Source: Cryptomeria japonica (taxonomy: Eukaryota > Streptophyta > Pinopsida > Cupressales > Cupressaceae). Taken from it: a stretch of 64,000 nucleotides of DNA. The translations under genes were made by a program, and so were the position numbers. Under the pieces are notes generated by a model that worked only from the letters and a program-made list of their open reading frames with translations, did no database searches and was not told the DNA's origin. Positions 22,129 through 34,170 of the stretch are shown here, piece after piece. Every line of letters begins with the position of its first letter. The first letter of the stretch is position 1. The stretch spans positions 690,814,083-690,878,082 of the forward strand of contig NC_081412.1 in assembly GCF_030272615.1 (NCBI RefSeq), in the 5' to 3' direction.

Positions 22129-24937
22129 ATGTCTATTGAAACAAGGTTCCAAGCACCAATGATGCAACAAAGTTTGACATATCAACCGACAATGCAATCA
22201 AATTTTAATCCAAGGCAATCACAATTATATCCAACCCAACAACAAGGCAATATTGATCAAACTTATCATGATGATGTAAATGTCCAAATACAAAAACTAG
22301 AGGAGAAACTAGCTCAAGAAAATGAGATTTTGGAACAAAGAGTGAAAAACATTGCGAAGAATAGATCACAAATGTCCAAAATGTTTCGAAAACTTCCAGG
22401 TCGAAATCCAAAGATTGAGCCAATTGATGTAAGATCTCTTCTTGAACGATCAGACATACCATCTCTCCTCTCCCAAATAGAGATGATGAAACAGTTTCAA
22501 GAAAAGAGCCAACAACATTATGTGCCTTCACAACAAGAACAAGAAAGTGTTTACTATCAATCAAATTTTCAACCAACACAACCAATGGTCCAATTTCAAC
22601 AATATGTCCAACCAACTATACAATGTCCACAACTAGTTCAACCAATGGTGGAATATCAACAAGTTCAATTAACATATCAATGTCAACAACTACAATCACA
22701 AATTCAAAAACAAAACTTGCAACATGCACCAAGCCAAATTTTGAACATGTCAAACCAATTTGATCAGCATCTAGTTCAAAATCAAAACATGACATCAAAC
22801 CAAATTCTTTCCAAACAAGTTCAAATTCCAGATACAACTATGTCAAAAGCTCGAAAGAAAGGTGGCTTTATTGCAATGATCTTAAGGAAACGACCAAGTG
22901 AGTTCTTTGAGGAAGATCAAGATAATACAACTATGTCTAGCAATGCCTCATCCCCTCACAAGCAAATTGACTCTCCAGTGGCATCTATCCCTACACCTCT
23001 AGAAGTTTCACAAGAACCTTCCATATTGTCCTCATCAAACAATACACCCAAGGATGCAATTATCCAAGGGCTATCCATAATTGATTTCCACGATAATCCA
23101 GTTCATGATGCACATCCTTGTCATGTTTCAGAAATACAAGACCCAATGCCACCATGCACTTTATTGCCATTACCTGTTTTAGAGGACCCCATTCGAAGTC
23201 CCTCTTCCTCATGTTCAAGCATTGATTCCTTGCCAGAATCCATCACAAATGTTCAAAGTGCATCTCCTTCATGCCAAAACATTGATTCCTTGTCAGAATC
23301 CCCCATGCATATCCAAAGTCCAACCTCATGTCAAGAGGATAATTTAGAGCACGAAGAAATGTGTCTTGAAACAGATCAAGATCAAGATCCTGAAACCTTA
23401 TCATCCCATCCAAGTGTTGACCAGGACTCCATGTTCCCAGACACTCACGATGATTCCCCTATTCTTGTCCATCCTATCCAAAGTCCTATTGACACTCCAT
23501 TCCCCGGGCAAGATCAAGATATCCCAGTTCATCCAATCCCAAATGATCCCCTTCCATTTCATGAAAAAAAATGTCCTTTTAAATCCCATTGACATTCCAG
23601 ATATCCCTTCCATCCTTTCCGATGATCCCATTAAAAGTCAAGAGAAAAGCACCTTTAAAGAGGATTCCAATGATCTTCCTCCTTGTCAAGATCAAATTAT
23701 TCCTTTAAATCATCCACAAGATCCTTTTGTTCCTCCATCTCCTTGTCCTAATGCTCCATATACACTCCAAGAGCACATTTCTTTTGATGATCCCATTATT
23801 TCTCCCATTCCATCTCTTGAAGAGCCTATCATTGAACCATGTCCACTACACAATCCTAGTCCCTCTCATGATCCTAATCCCCCTCATGATTCTAACATGT
23901 CAGTGCAAGATGTTCATGAACCCTCGACATGCATAATGGGTTCTTCCACTTTGGTCCAATCCGATCCATTTCAGGATCTCATTATTTCTCTCATATCATA
24001 TCCACCTCATAATGGACTCACGTCCTCTTCCCAAAGAAAAGAGTATCCTACAAGTCAAGATATTCATAAAGGCAAAGGAGTAGACCTTCATGAGCAAGAA
24101 CCCCTCCATATCAAAGAATATACTAATGGTCATGGCTACAGAACTCACTCTCAAGACGTTGGTATCCCTCCTTCAAAGTCAAAACATATTCCTTCCCCAT
24201 CATCCCTTCCATCCATCTTAGGTCCTTATATCCCTTTGTCCTCTATGCAAGGTCAGCAAAGGCACACATCCTTGAGTAAATTTCATCAATCCAAAAGAAC
24301 TCTATTTCATTCATATCCATCCATGCATTCCTTTCCCCCTCCAAGCAATTTGGATTCCAAGCATAAAAGTCATAAGTCTAAAAATCCACATGTATTCAAG
24401 GATCAACATGTCCAATATAATCAACATGTCAAAACAAAGAAAAATATGATCTATAAAGAAAAAGAAATATCCAAAAGGCCACAAAGGCCCACTGAGCAAA
24501 ATAAAGCAAAGTCAAAATATATATGGGTTCCTAAATCCCTTGTGCAAGCAATGCACTCCAAGGAACCACAAAAGCATGAAAAATCAAAAACCATGTGGAT
24601 CCCTAAGTGGCTCCTTGAAGCACAAAAGCCTAAAGAAACATCCAACTTGGCATCCAAAATTTCTCTTCCTCCATCCAAACCTCTCAAATCTATTCCTCCA
24701 TCACCTTCTTCATCCATTTTGGGCCCTTATGTCCCAAAATCCATAGCCTTTCCTTCCTCAAAATCTCAATATCCAAAATACGTCTTTCCTTCATCAGTCC
24801 ATCATCCCTCAAGGTGTGTGCCAATGTTGATCTTGCCAACATTTCCATCCATTGAAGCCCAGTTCTTCAAATACCCTATCCATTATCCAATGCATATTTT
24901 CCATCCTTCCATCCCTTGGATCCAATCCTTTGCATAG
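22129..24937 (+). pseudogene. Very long unrecognised protein of element B (frameshifted)
   Basis: The first true ATG is at 22129. The first frame is open to 23592. The second frame runs to 24937, and the two join at an A8 run near 23563-23571 by a +1 shift, giving about 940 codons. The first 90 residues include a coiled coil (VQIQKLEEKLAQENEILEQR). Gln-rich repeats follow to about residue 240, then long Pro/Ser/Asp-rich low-complexity sequence. The C-terminal 200 residues are basic, with a doubled motif (KYIWVPKSL and TMWIPKWLL, each followed by KEPQK or KPKE) and a doubled ILGPYxP. There is no gag core, zinc knuckle or pol. It may be a gag substitute or an RNA-binding accessory protein; the function is unknown. 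Confidence 0.6.
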
Positions 24938-26975
24938 ATCCTTGCCTTAGTTTCATCTCATTTTCAATGTCTTTATCCTACCAACGTCTTTGAGCATACT
25001 TTTAAAGGTCATGGTCCATTTTTTCTCAAGGCTACTATCCAAAAAAAAAGACGCTTGAGTCCTTCTTCCATCCCCTATCATGTGTCCATCTTCTATTGAA
25101 AAAGTGAAAAAAAAAAAAAAAAAACATGAAAAAAAAAAAGACAAAAGAAAAAAAGTAAAGCAAGAAAAAATAATTCGTCCACTGGTGAAAACCTGGCAAA
25201 CAGACACCTTGGGCAAGTACCGTGATGAAAACCTGGAAAAGAGGCATTATGCGTAATTTATGAACTTCTTGCACACCACACTTGGGGGTAGGTTTCCTCC
25301 TTCATATCCTATTGCCCTTCATTATCCTATCGAACCCCTATCATTACCCTTCATATCCTATTGTCCCTCATGTCCAGTTTCCCTTTTCCACCTTTGATCT
25401 TGACAAGGCTAAGGATCTTCATAAGCATCACGCATCTTGTTTGCAGCTTTTAGTCCATCATAGCTTTTGGTCATTTATCCATTTGCTTATTACAACTTTT
25501 CATCCATATTCCCTGTCTTATTGCAACTTTCTGCCACTATCCCGTATCCTACCTCGACCTTCAGTCCATGTCCCTTATCCATTCTTGGGCTTGCTTATCC
25601 TATTCATATCTTATCACTATCCATACACTCTTTTTCATTCCTTGATCTTGATCTGACATAAGGACGTGAAATGCAAAACATGGTTTCAAAAGCCTCTTGA
25701 CATGTCCCTCATGCCATATCACTGCTTTCCATTGTCATATCCAGTCTTTTGTCCCATCACATAATAGCCCTTGAAAATTGCATCCGTGTTGTCTCCATAA
25801 TAAAAGGCCTTTGTCTTCCCTCTATCCACCATCATTTCAGCACGCCTATTTATTCACCTGTCATATTCCTTGCCTTGCTAGACACTGGGGGCAAAATTGA
25901 AAAATGTCCTAAAAAAATCTCAAATTTTTTTTGAAAAATGTCCTTAAAAAATCTCAAAAACATTTAAAAATGTCCTGAAAAAATCTTCAAGCAAAAAAAT
26001 CGAATAATGTCCTGAAAAAATATCTAAAAATTGAAAAATGAAAATCCCTAAAAACTCATAAAAAGTCCTGAAAAAATGAACACAAAAACATTTCAAAACA
26101 TTAAAATCCAAAAACAAGCATTTTACAATAAATGATCCCTTTGTGCATAAACAGATCGCTGAGCATGCATCCAACGACTCGCAATCCACATTGTGCTTTA
26201 ATGAAATCATGCATTAACAGATGAACTTTTCAATCAACCCAGACATTCAAATTGATCTGAATTGTCATATCAATCAACCTCAAAATCATTTGTCTTTGTC
26301 ACTTCTATCATGGGTCTTACATAGGGTGTGGTATACTCGAAACCAGACTGTGTCCTGTCTTAGACGGGGTACCGCATTCCCTGAAACCAGACAGCATGAT
26401 CGTCCTATCAGCACTTTCAACTTTTGACAATGAAGATCAAAATGTTTGTTTGATTTGTTGGAATTTGTGCATCTTATCTTTTTACTGATTTATCTTTGGC
26501 TTTGGTCATGTTCCTATGTTGCTCGATGATGTCACTGAGTGAATTAGAGTGACCGGGATGGTTCATGGTCCTTTTCTTTTTTTTTGTGATTGTTGTTTGT
26601 CTGTGATGTGTCTGTCTTTTGCAAAAAGGGTTGCATTTTAGCTCTGGCCTTCAATGCCATGATGCTACACATCCATTTTGCCATATCAAATAAAGGTTCT
26701 CACCTACTTATGTGCATTTGTGAAAGCAAGTTTTCCTTCATCTCTAACTGTCCTCTATCTAATTTCTTCTTACTAACATTTCTTCCGTCAGTCTTGGCGG
26801 TCCATTTGATCCTACCATGTTCTATCATTCTTATCGATCAATTGGCCTCTTTTCTGCATGTTTTCGGCCAATTCCTCGAGGGGGCATGCATATGTCATTA
26901 TCATTGTCTGGGGCATTTTCATTATTGTTCTTTGAAACAACACTTACAATCGCATTGTCTCAAAGAGGGGCAAAA
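24938..26975 (+). other. 3' noncoding part of element B
   Basis: It contains an A-rich tract (25098-25170), two GAAAACCTGG boxes (25187 and 25227), a GGGGGCAAAA block near 25888 that may be an internal polypurine tract, short repeats at 25900-26075, and the terminal polypurine tract. The A-rich tract and boxes have matching counterparts after pol in element D (58630-58712). No gene is credible. Confidence 0.55.
25900..26075 (+). repeat. Short degenerate repeats in B
   Basis: At least five loose copies of an AATGTCCTGAAAAAATC-like unit separated by A-rich spacers. A weaker relative appears in D near 59010-59065. Confidence 0.55.
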
Positions 26976-28220
26976 TGTAGACACCTAAAAATGGTCAACG
27001 CTTGCGGAGTCATACTTTAACATTTGCGCATTGCCTCATTTTAGGTTTTTGCGTTGCATTAACATTTCTCCTATGTCACACACTTGGTCTTTATCATTTG
27101 CGAGCATCGAGTCCTTCTTCTGCATTCTTCATTTGTCTCGCTTTTGAATTTGGTCTTGTCGATAACAATCTTTAATCATGATTTTGGTCGATCTTGTCAA
27201 TCACTTATCAACTTGTCAATCTCATCATTTTACGATCAATTTGTCATCGATCCTTGTCCTCTTCAATCATGTCAATTTGGATCAATTTGTCATTGTTCCT
27301 CGGCGCATTTATTAATCAAATCATTTATCAATCCAAAATCATGATCGAATCGATATCAATTATCCTTTGTCAAGACCTAATTGTCGTGTTTGCATTTCTA
27401 ATTCATCTTCCAAGGTTTTATGATTTATTCATTTAATCTTGTTTGGCATTTTCCCTCTAGGTTAAATAATTTATTTATTTATCCTAAGTCTTCTTGTCAC
27501 AATTAAATGTTCATTTAATTGGCTAATTATTCCTCTTTGTGAATTAATTAATAAATGACAAATTATTAATTAATTTACCTAATTTCCTAATTCCTCATTT
27601 TCTAATTTCTTAATTTTCTAATTCCTAATTTCAATTTCCTCCTATTTCTCTCCTAAATTCATGGAAATGACATGTCAATTTGTCATTTCATTTGTCATAA
27701 TTGACAATCAATCAATTTTGACATAGAAGTTGTCATAATTTGTCATAAATTATCAATCAACAAATTTTGCATAGAAAGTGCATAATTTGTCATAATTTGT
27801 CATAATTGACATAATTGATTTGCAATTTCCATTTGAATTGAATCATGCTAATCTTGTCATCTCTCCAATTCTTCTATAAATTGGATGATCTTCATCAATC
27901 AAAGCTAATTGGTAATCAGACTATCGAATTTAATTTTGAGTACTCTTGATCAAAAATCTCGTCTACTTGCTTTCAATCATGTATGTAAACTTGTAGGTGA
28001 GATCCACAACCAAACCATTTGAAGAGGAAAGAAGAACAATGGAGCTGCATGAAGGAGCATTCAAATCACATCTTTGGTTTGCATAATCTTTGCTTTTGAA
28101 TGTTTTTGTTTCATGTCTCTATTGAGTGTTGTTTAGGATAGATCATTGCAATGAATGCATTTGTGATTGAGCTATTACGTTTATCTTGTTTTGTGATGAT
28201 TTCCTATTTCCTAATGTACA
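26976..28220 (+). repeat. 3' LTR of element B
   Basis: Partner of 18781-20025 with the same length and TATA box (27875-27882). The ATG-led frame at 28151 that runs into RT begins inside this LTR and is not a real start. Confidence 0.92.
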
Positions 28221-29392
28221 TTTTTAAAATTGGAAAGTGTTTGGATGAAGAAGTCCAAAAACAATATGCAGATTTATTGCATGAATTCCCTAAGATCTTT
28301 TCTTGGACATATTCTGACATGCTTGGGATAGATCCTAAGATTGTTACTCATAATATTATCTTAGTTCTCGATGCTAAGCTTGTGAAACAAAAGATTCGAA
28401 AAATGAATCCTAAGGTAGCTTTGCTTGTTAAGGCTAAGATTGAAAAATTTTTGGAGGCTAGATTTATCCTCCCTATTGATTATTCCCCATGGATTTCAAA
28501 TATTGTCGCTGTGGCTAAATCAGATAATAAAATAAGAATGTGTACCCACTTTTGGGATTTAAATAAGGCTTCTTTAAAAGATGATTTCCCTCTCCCAAAC
28601 ATCGACATGATAGTTGATTCTACAGCAAGACATGCTTTGTTATCCTTCATGGATGGTTTTTCAGGATACAATCAAATTTTCATTAATCCTCAAGATCAAT
28701 TCAAAACTGCTTTCACCACTCCTTGGGGTATGTTTTGTTGGGTGATGATGCCTTTTGGACTTAAAAATGCCGGCACAACTTATCAACGAGCGATGACCCT
28801 TATCTTTCATGATTATATGCATAAGATTTTAGAAGATTATGTTGATGACATTTTAGCCAAATACATTCTTCGTATAGATCATATTAAGATCCTTCGTCAA
28901 ATCTTTGAAAGAATTCATAAATATCACATGCGCTTGAATCCCCGAAAATGTGTTTTTGGTGTGGATAGTGGAAAACTATTAGGATTCATAGTTTCGCATC
29001 ATGGGATTGAGGTGGACACTAAGAAAATAGATGCTATTGTCAATATGCCACCTCCTAGAAATGTGTCTCAACTCAAAAGCTTACAAGGAAAGATTCAAGC
29101 TATTCGTAGGTTCGTATCTCAACTTGCAGATCATACTTTTCCTTTTACTCAACTTCTCAAAAAGCATATCACTTTTCAATGGAATGAAGATTGTCAGCAA
29201 GCATTTGAAGATTTAAAAGTATATTTGGCTAATCCTCCTATCCTTCAACCCGCCGAACCTTCTAAACCCTTTCTTCTTTATATAGCTGCTTCCCCTCATG
29301 CTCTCACAGTATTATTGGCACAACATGATAAAGATAGTAAGGAGTGTCCAGTTTATTATATAAGTCGTACCTTACTTGTTTATGAGACCTGA
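28221..29392 (+). pseudogene. Reverse transcriptase (element A)
   Basis: This continues A's polyprotein after B: the frame left at EEKVI resumes with FKIGKCLDEE. RT motifs in order: IEKFLEARFILPIDYSPW, RMCTHFWDLNKAS, DDFPLPNIDMIVD, FMDGFSGYNQI, CWVMMPFGLKNAGTTYQRAM, then YVDD (about 28838-28849) with both catalytic Asp kept, and LLGFIVSHHGIEVD. CTHFWDLN replaces the usual CVDYRDLN, a damaged palm motif. The frame ends at the TGA 29390-29392 in YET*YSVIER, where Arg (CGA) is normal. It is an otherwise full-length RT. Confidence 0.9.
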
Positions 29393-30060
29393 TATTCTGT
29401 GATAGAAAGACAATGCTTGGCCTTGGTGTTTGCGACTCAGAAATTGAGACATTATCTTTTAAATTCAGAAGTCCACGTCATGGTAAAGTTTGATCCTTTG
29501 AAGCATCTTTTCTCTAAAACTAATTTATCAGGATGCCTAGCTAAGTGGGTTATGATGTTAATTGAATTTGACCTTAAATTTGTTTCACAAAGAGCAATTA
29601 AAGGGCAAGCGTTGACCGATCACTTAGTTGAGGCCCCTTCACCTTTCTCCTTCCCTAACCCTGAGTCTTTTCCCAATGAATTCATTCTTTGTATAGAGAA
29701 AGATGAAACTTGGGAGTTGTACTTTGATGGCTCTAAGTGTCGTACGGGATCGGGGGCAAGTGTTGTTCTAATTTCTCCTACAAAGAAATCCATTCCCTTA
29801 TCTTATCGTCTCAATTTCCTATGTACCAATAACATTGTTGAGTATGAGGCTCTTATAGCAGGAATAAGGGTAGCCTTGGCTCTGAATGTAAAGCACATAC
29901 ATATTTATGGAGATTCTCAGTTAATTATAAGACAAGTAATAGGACTGTATCAAGCAAAACAAGACAAATTATCATAGTATAAAGACCTTGCTATCTCTTT
30001 GTTACAAAAATTTGATTCTTATACCATGGAACCTGTTCCTCAAAAAGATAATTGACATGC
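29393..30060 (+). pseudogene. Dual RNase H (element A)
   Basis: The first, gypsy-type RNase H closes with ERQCLALVFATQKLRHYLLN and CLAKWVMMLIEFD. It is followed by a second RNase H of archaeal-like type: LYFDGSKCRTGSG, VEYEALIAGIRVAL and IYGDSQLIIRQV, keeping D, E and D, then a HADAMA end that supplies the fourth acid. The second domain is a hallmark of the Tat lineage. Stops lie at 29975 (TAG, Gln expected) and near 30054 (TGA, Arg expected). Confidence 0.88.
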
Positions 30061-31465
30061 GGACGCAATGGCGTGTGTGGCTTCTCTTGTATCTCTAGAG
30101 GACCCTGTGGCTGATCTTAAATTTGTTATTCACAACCTTATCTCTCCAGCTATTGTAGATGATTCTAGCTTGGTGACATGTTGTGACTTTATAGACTCAG
30201 ATGAATGGTATTCACATATCGTAAGATACTTGACTGATGGTACCTTTCCGGATTCCGCCAATAGGAACACTAGGGCTAGAATCCGCAAGCTATCTACTAG
30301 ATATATTATTCTTTCTAATGTTCTTTACCGAAGGGGTTATAACGGTCTTCTCCTTCGCTATCTTAACAAATCAGAAATCCCTATTGCTCTTGAAGAGGCA
30401 CATTCAGGTGCCTGTGGGGGGCATTTTGGAGGCAAATCCTTGGTTCAAAGATTGCTTCGTATGGGATACTATTGGCAAACTATGCAGAAGGATTCTTTTT
30501 TATTTGTTAAGAAATGTCATCAATGTCAACAACACAATAATTTGAATCATGTTCCTGCCCAAGAACTTCATTCTCATGTAGCTTCTTGGCCTTTCTCTAC
30601 ATGGGGGTTGGATCTCATCGGCAAAATCTCTCCTCCTTCATCTCAAGGACACACTTTCATTATAACCGCAACAGATTACTTTACAAAGTGGGTAGAAGTT
30701 GCTCCCCTTCGCTCTACTACTGCTAAAGTGATTTGTCGATTTCTTCTAGAAAACATTATTTCTCGATTCGGGATACCTTCCACTATAATCTCAGATAATG
30801 GGACATCATTTAAGAACAAGGACATGAAGAAATTCCTTGAGAGATATCATATCAAACATTGATTTTCTACACCATACTATCCTCAATCAAATGGTCAAAC
30901 CGAATCATCCAATAAGATAATTGAACAAATTCTTCGCAAAACCGTGAAAAAGCATGGTAAGGATTGGAGTACTCAGCTAATCTATGCTCTTTGGGCCTAC
31001 CGAACGAGTGTACAAATTGCTACAAGAACTACCCCTTATAATCTTGTTTATGGTGCAGATGCTATTATGCCTTTAGAGTTAGAGATTCCATCACTTAGAA
31101 TTTCTCTCAAAGGTATAGTAGATGATGACTCTTATAGAGAACAAAGACTTCAATAGCTTGAGATGCTTGATGAACAATGTATAAATGCTCTTCAGCATAT
31201 TCAAGCGTATCACAAAACTCTACAACGAAGCTATAATGATAAGGTTATTCAACGTTCCTTCTCAGTAGGTGACTTAGTTCTCTATGAGAATCAACGCAAT
31301 GTGAATGCCTTACCTGGAGAAAAGGGAAAATTTAGTCCTAATTGGCTTGGACCATATATTGTTATTGAAGATTATGGATCAAGTGCCTACAAAATAGCGG
31401 ATGTAGATGGTATGCCTCTTAAAGAACCTATAAATGCTATGCACTTGCATAGATACTATGCTTAA
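30061..31465 (+). pseudogene. Integrase (element A)
   Basis: This enzyme would insert the DNA copy into the genome. Zinc-binding HHCC: HSGACGGHFGG and KKCHQCQQH. Core D,D-E: WGLDLIGKI (first Asp), STIISDNGTSF (second Asp), NGQTESSNK (Glu), all present. The C-terminal part ends in PNWLGPYIV and INAMHLHRYYA, near the normal end for Tat elements. Stops lie at 30860 (TGA in KH*FST) and 31154 (TAG in RLQ*LEM). Both fit single C-to-T changes. Confidence 0.9.
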
Positions 31466-32062
31466 TTCCTCATTCCTTATCTTTCATTTCATCTATCTTC
31501 TTTTCACTTCTTCAAAATTGGATAATATGTTAGCATATCTTTGTTAGAGAAAATAGAATTAAGTGATATTTTGTTTAATCTATATTGCTTTGTTCTTGAC
31601 AAGCATGTTTCTTTACTCTATAGTTTGTCTTGAATTCATTTATGTAAATTGCAAAAGATTTACATTTCCATTATGCTAGCATATTATACAATGTCTTTAT
31701 GTGTTAAGTGGAATTGTATCATGTTGTGTTTAAGTTTAAATTAAATCACATTAGTTATTTGATTCTTAGACTTAACACATATTTCTTCTCTATCATCAAT
31801 GTAGTACTTGATTAAATATTTTATTTTAATTAAGTCACACATGTATCAATTTAATCATGGAGCATTGAAAAATCAATCACATGGAAATTAAATTCAGAAC
31901 ATACATGTACATCTACCAAATGTATTAACTTTAATCAAAATATACATTGTTAACACGTTTGAGACAAAGAGAAGCATGTATATATATATATGTGGATCAC
32001 ATTTTCATATACAAAAGTATGTCACTATACATCCAAAATGTGACCTATCCTACATCATGAGA
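31466..32062 (+). other. Spacer between pol and antisense gene in A
   Basis: AT-rich, with no credible frame on either strand. A TATATATATATA run lies at about 31979-31990. It would serve as the 3' flank of both the sense pol and the antisense PMD gene. Confidence 0.5.
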
Positions 32063-34170
32063 TCATCTCCTATCCCTAGGGCTAGTGGCTGGAGAGTGAC
32101 GACTAGACGCTCCCTCCTGATCCGGCCGTGAAGGTGGACCCATAGGTGTATAGCGTGATATAGACCATGAATGACTCCAAGAGGAACTCCTACGATCCCT
32201 ATCCATAAGGATCACGTTATACGAGGTAGCCTCGGCCTGAGCTGCTGCTAGGTCATGCTGTGCCCGCTGAAGGTTCTCTGATAGAACTCTCTCTCTCTCC
32301 CTCCATATTTCCACCTGTACTCAAAATGGGGAAAACAAGTCCTCATGCTGACCCGCGTTCCCCTGAGGCCTATAAGCAACCTATGAGGAACTAAGGATCT
32401 GTGCCATCATGGAAATATTTGTCACTGCTTGCTGGATCAAGGAGCGCCACTCCTGCACATTAGCTGTAGCAGTAGAACAGATTTTGTATTAGTACCATTC
32501 TATATCATCAAAACATTAATCAATATAAACCTACTATACCTGTATCTCCCTCGCGCCAGTAGGGATCATGATATGGTAGCATCTGTGACTAGGAACTACT
32601 AGGCTCCCCACACTCAAATGATCTGTGCATGATGGGTATAGGTCTCTGTATCGCCTCGTGTTCCCCCTTTTGGGGAATAAGAGGAGGATCCAAGGCTATG
32701 GTGTCATCTCCTGAATGGTGGGGAGCTGCATCTGACTCCTCCTCATCATCTCTATCCTCCTCCTCCACATCATCCTCATCCTCATCTGCATCCTCACCCA
32801 CATCCTCGTGCTCCTCATCATCATCTCTATCTATGTCATCCTCCTCTCCTTCCTCCTCCTCGACACTAGGCTGATCTCCTATGGGTGGATCAGGATCTCC
32901 TGCCTCCTCATGACCCTCTCCCTCCTCTGGCTCCTCTGATCTGGATCCCTGATCCTCATCTTGGTCTCCATGTCTCCATGGACCTAGATGGCCTGTCGGG
33001 TAATCTGGTGGAAAGATAGGCCTTGGGTATGTCCTCACAAACCATGACACATACTTGCGCTGTGCTCCGGGATCTGCGGAGTAATCAGTGACCACATCCT
33101 GATCGAACCCCTCTATATCTGTAATCTCGATATCATCTATCGTAGGTCTTGCTACTGCTCTGGGTCTGGGAAGGACTCGTGAGTGTCGAGTATAGATAGG
33201 TACATCAGCTGGAACACACTGCTCTAGTCCAAACTGCATCCGTACTTGGTCAAAGTAGAATGGGACTACGATATGTGAGTATCATCCTCTCAGTAGGCGG
33301 TTCCTCTATAAGCATGCTAACTTCCTCTCCATTTCATCCCATCTGTGCATCCGCAGATATGGTCTCCATACTGTCACCTCAGCTGTCAATCTATCGAATG
33401 TCACTCTCCAATATAGTAGATCCCCAAATCTCCACTCGCCGGTAAGTGGATAGGCAAACACCCTAGGTCGCTCGCTAGCCACACTCATCGGATAGCCGAT
33501 GGGCCTGGTGCATGTGAAGTGCTCAAATATCCACACCTGCAGAAGTGTGCATGTCATCAAGCTACAACACTGTCCAAACACATATTCCTCAAGGTTTTGA
33601 TAGAGATGTGCAAGCATACTCTGACCCCAAGCATATACTCTCCTATGTCTCTCCATAGCCCTGATGCACCATGTGAGACCCCCATGCATGTGCGTACCTC
33701 GCCCGTTAAGGCAGACGGCTAGTGCAATGATGGCAATCATAAGATGTCTCATAAGGGGCACCTCTCCTGTAGGATGTAAGAGCCAACTGACCATGATGCG
33801 ACCTCTCATCTCACTCGGCATGACTCTCCCTATGCAGTATATCTGCTCTCTCTGATAGTCCTCCGCTGACCGGTCAATCGCGTATGTCATGGTGGCTCCT
33901 CTGATGGGTAGGCGAAGTATGCGGTACACATCCTCAAGTGTGACTGTCATCTCTCCTACTGGGAGATGGAATGTACATGCATCAGGATCCCATCACTCCA
34001 TAAGTGCCATCAACATCATAGGATGGAATCGAATGGCCGGCATGAGGATCGCATACCATAAGCCTACTGTCGATAATGTATCTCTCTCTGCCTGAGTCAG
34101 CCGGGGAATCTGATCTTGCAGACTGCAAAGAATCTACCCCGCCGTATGCTCTCTCATGTATGGGAGACCC
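32063..34170 (-). pseudogene. Antisense plant mobile domain (PMD) gene in element A
   Basis: Encoded opposite to pol, between integrase and the 3' LTR. The PMD core lies at about 33240-34140: LSTVGLWYAILMPAIRF, TFHLPVGEMTVTLEDVYRIL, LTWCIRAMERHRRVYAWG, then QSMLAHLYQNLEEYVFG and LLQVWIFEHFT. FYFDQVRMQFGLEQCVP and KYVSWFVRTYPR follow (33060-33250), then a long acidic run (32700-32900) and a C-terminal coiled coil (REREVRVL-like, 32230-32310). PMD proteins (MAIN/MAIL type in host genomes) act in the nucleus in gene and TE silencing, and related domains are known in TEs. Stops at five or more sites (one TGA in LME*WDP fits CGA) make it a pseudogene. An intron probably splits the C-terminus at 32464-32539. 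The start codon is not fixed. Confidence 0.8.
32464..32539 (-). other. Candidate intron in the antisense PMD gene
   Basis: On the minus strand, GATACAG is followed by GTATAG at the right edge, and GCTACAG ends the left edge. These are GT-AG limits 76 bp apart. The upstream exon ends YHDPYWREG and the next opens ANVQEWRSLIQQAV. A second possible acceptor (TTTTTGCATTGCAG) ends at 34170, before GLPYMREHTAG. Its donor near 34270 does not keep the frame. Confidence 0.4.

Larger units (their letters stand above)
18781..28220 (+). mobile_element. Element B: non-autonomous LTR retrotransposon
   Basis: LTRs at 18781-20025 and 26976-28220 are the same length (1245 bp) and differ at roughly 18 positions by eye. 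The primer site is at 20031 and the polypurine tract CAAAGAGGGGCAAAA at 26961-26975. The flanks TTATT and TTTTT fit a 5-bp TSD with one change. The interior (about 6.95 kb) has no protease, RT, RNase H or integrase. It carries one very long ORF pair with no recognised domain. It sits inside pol of element A and is the younger insertion. Confidence 0.9.

Noticed and set aside
22205-22837. Minus-strand open frames of 136 and 73 codons
   Set aside because: Shadows of the Gln-rich coding sequence of B, lacking any domain.
28151-28220. ATG-led start of the RT frame
   Set aside because: This ATG lies inside the B 3' LTR. The true upstream frame of A's pol is before 18781.
32629-32874. Plus-strand Ser-rich open frame
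   Set aside because: It is the complement of the acidic run of the antisense PMD gene. Poly-Ser results from reading GAT/GAG-type codons in reverse.
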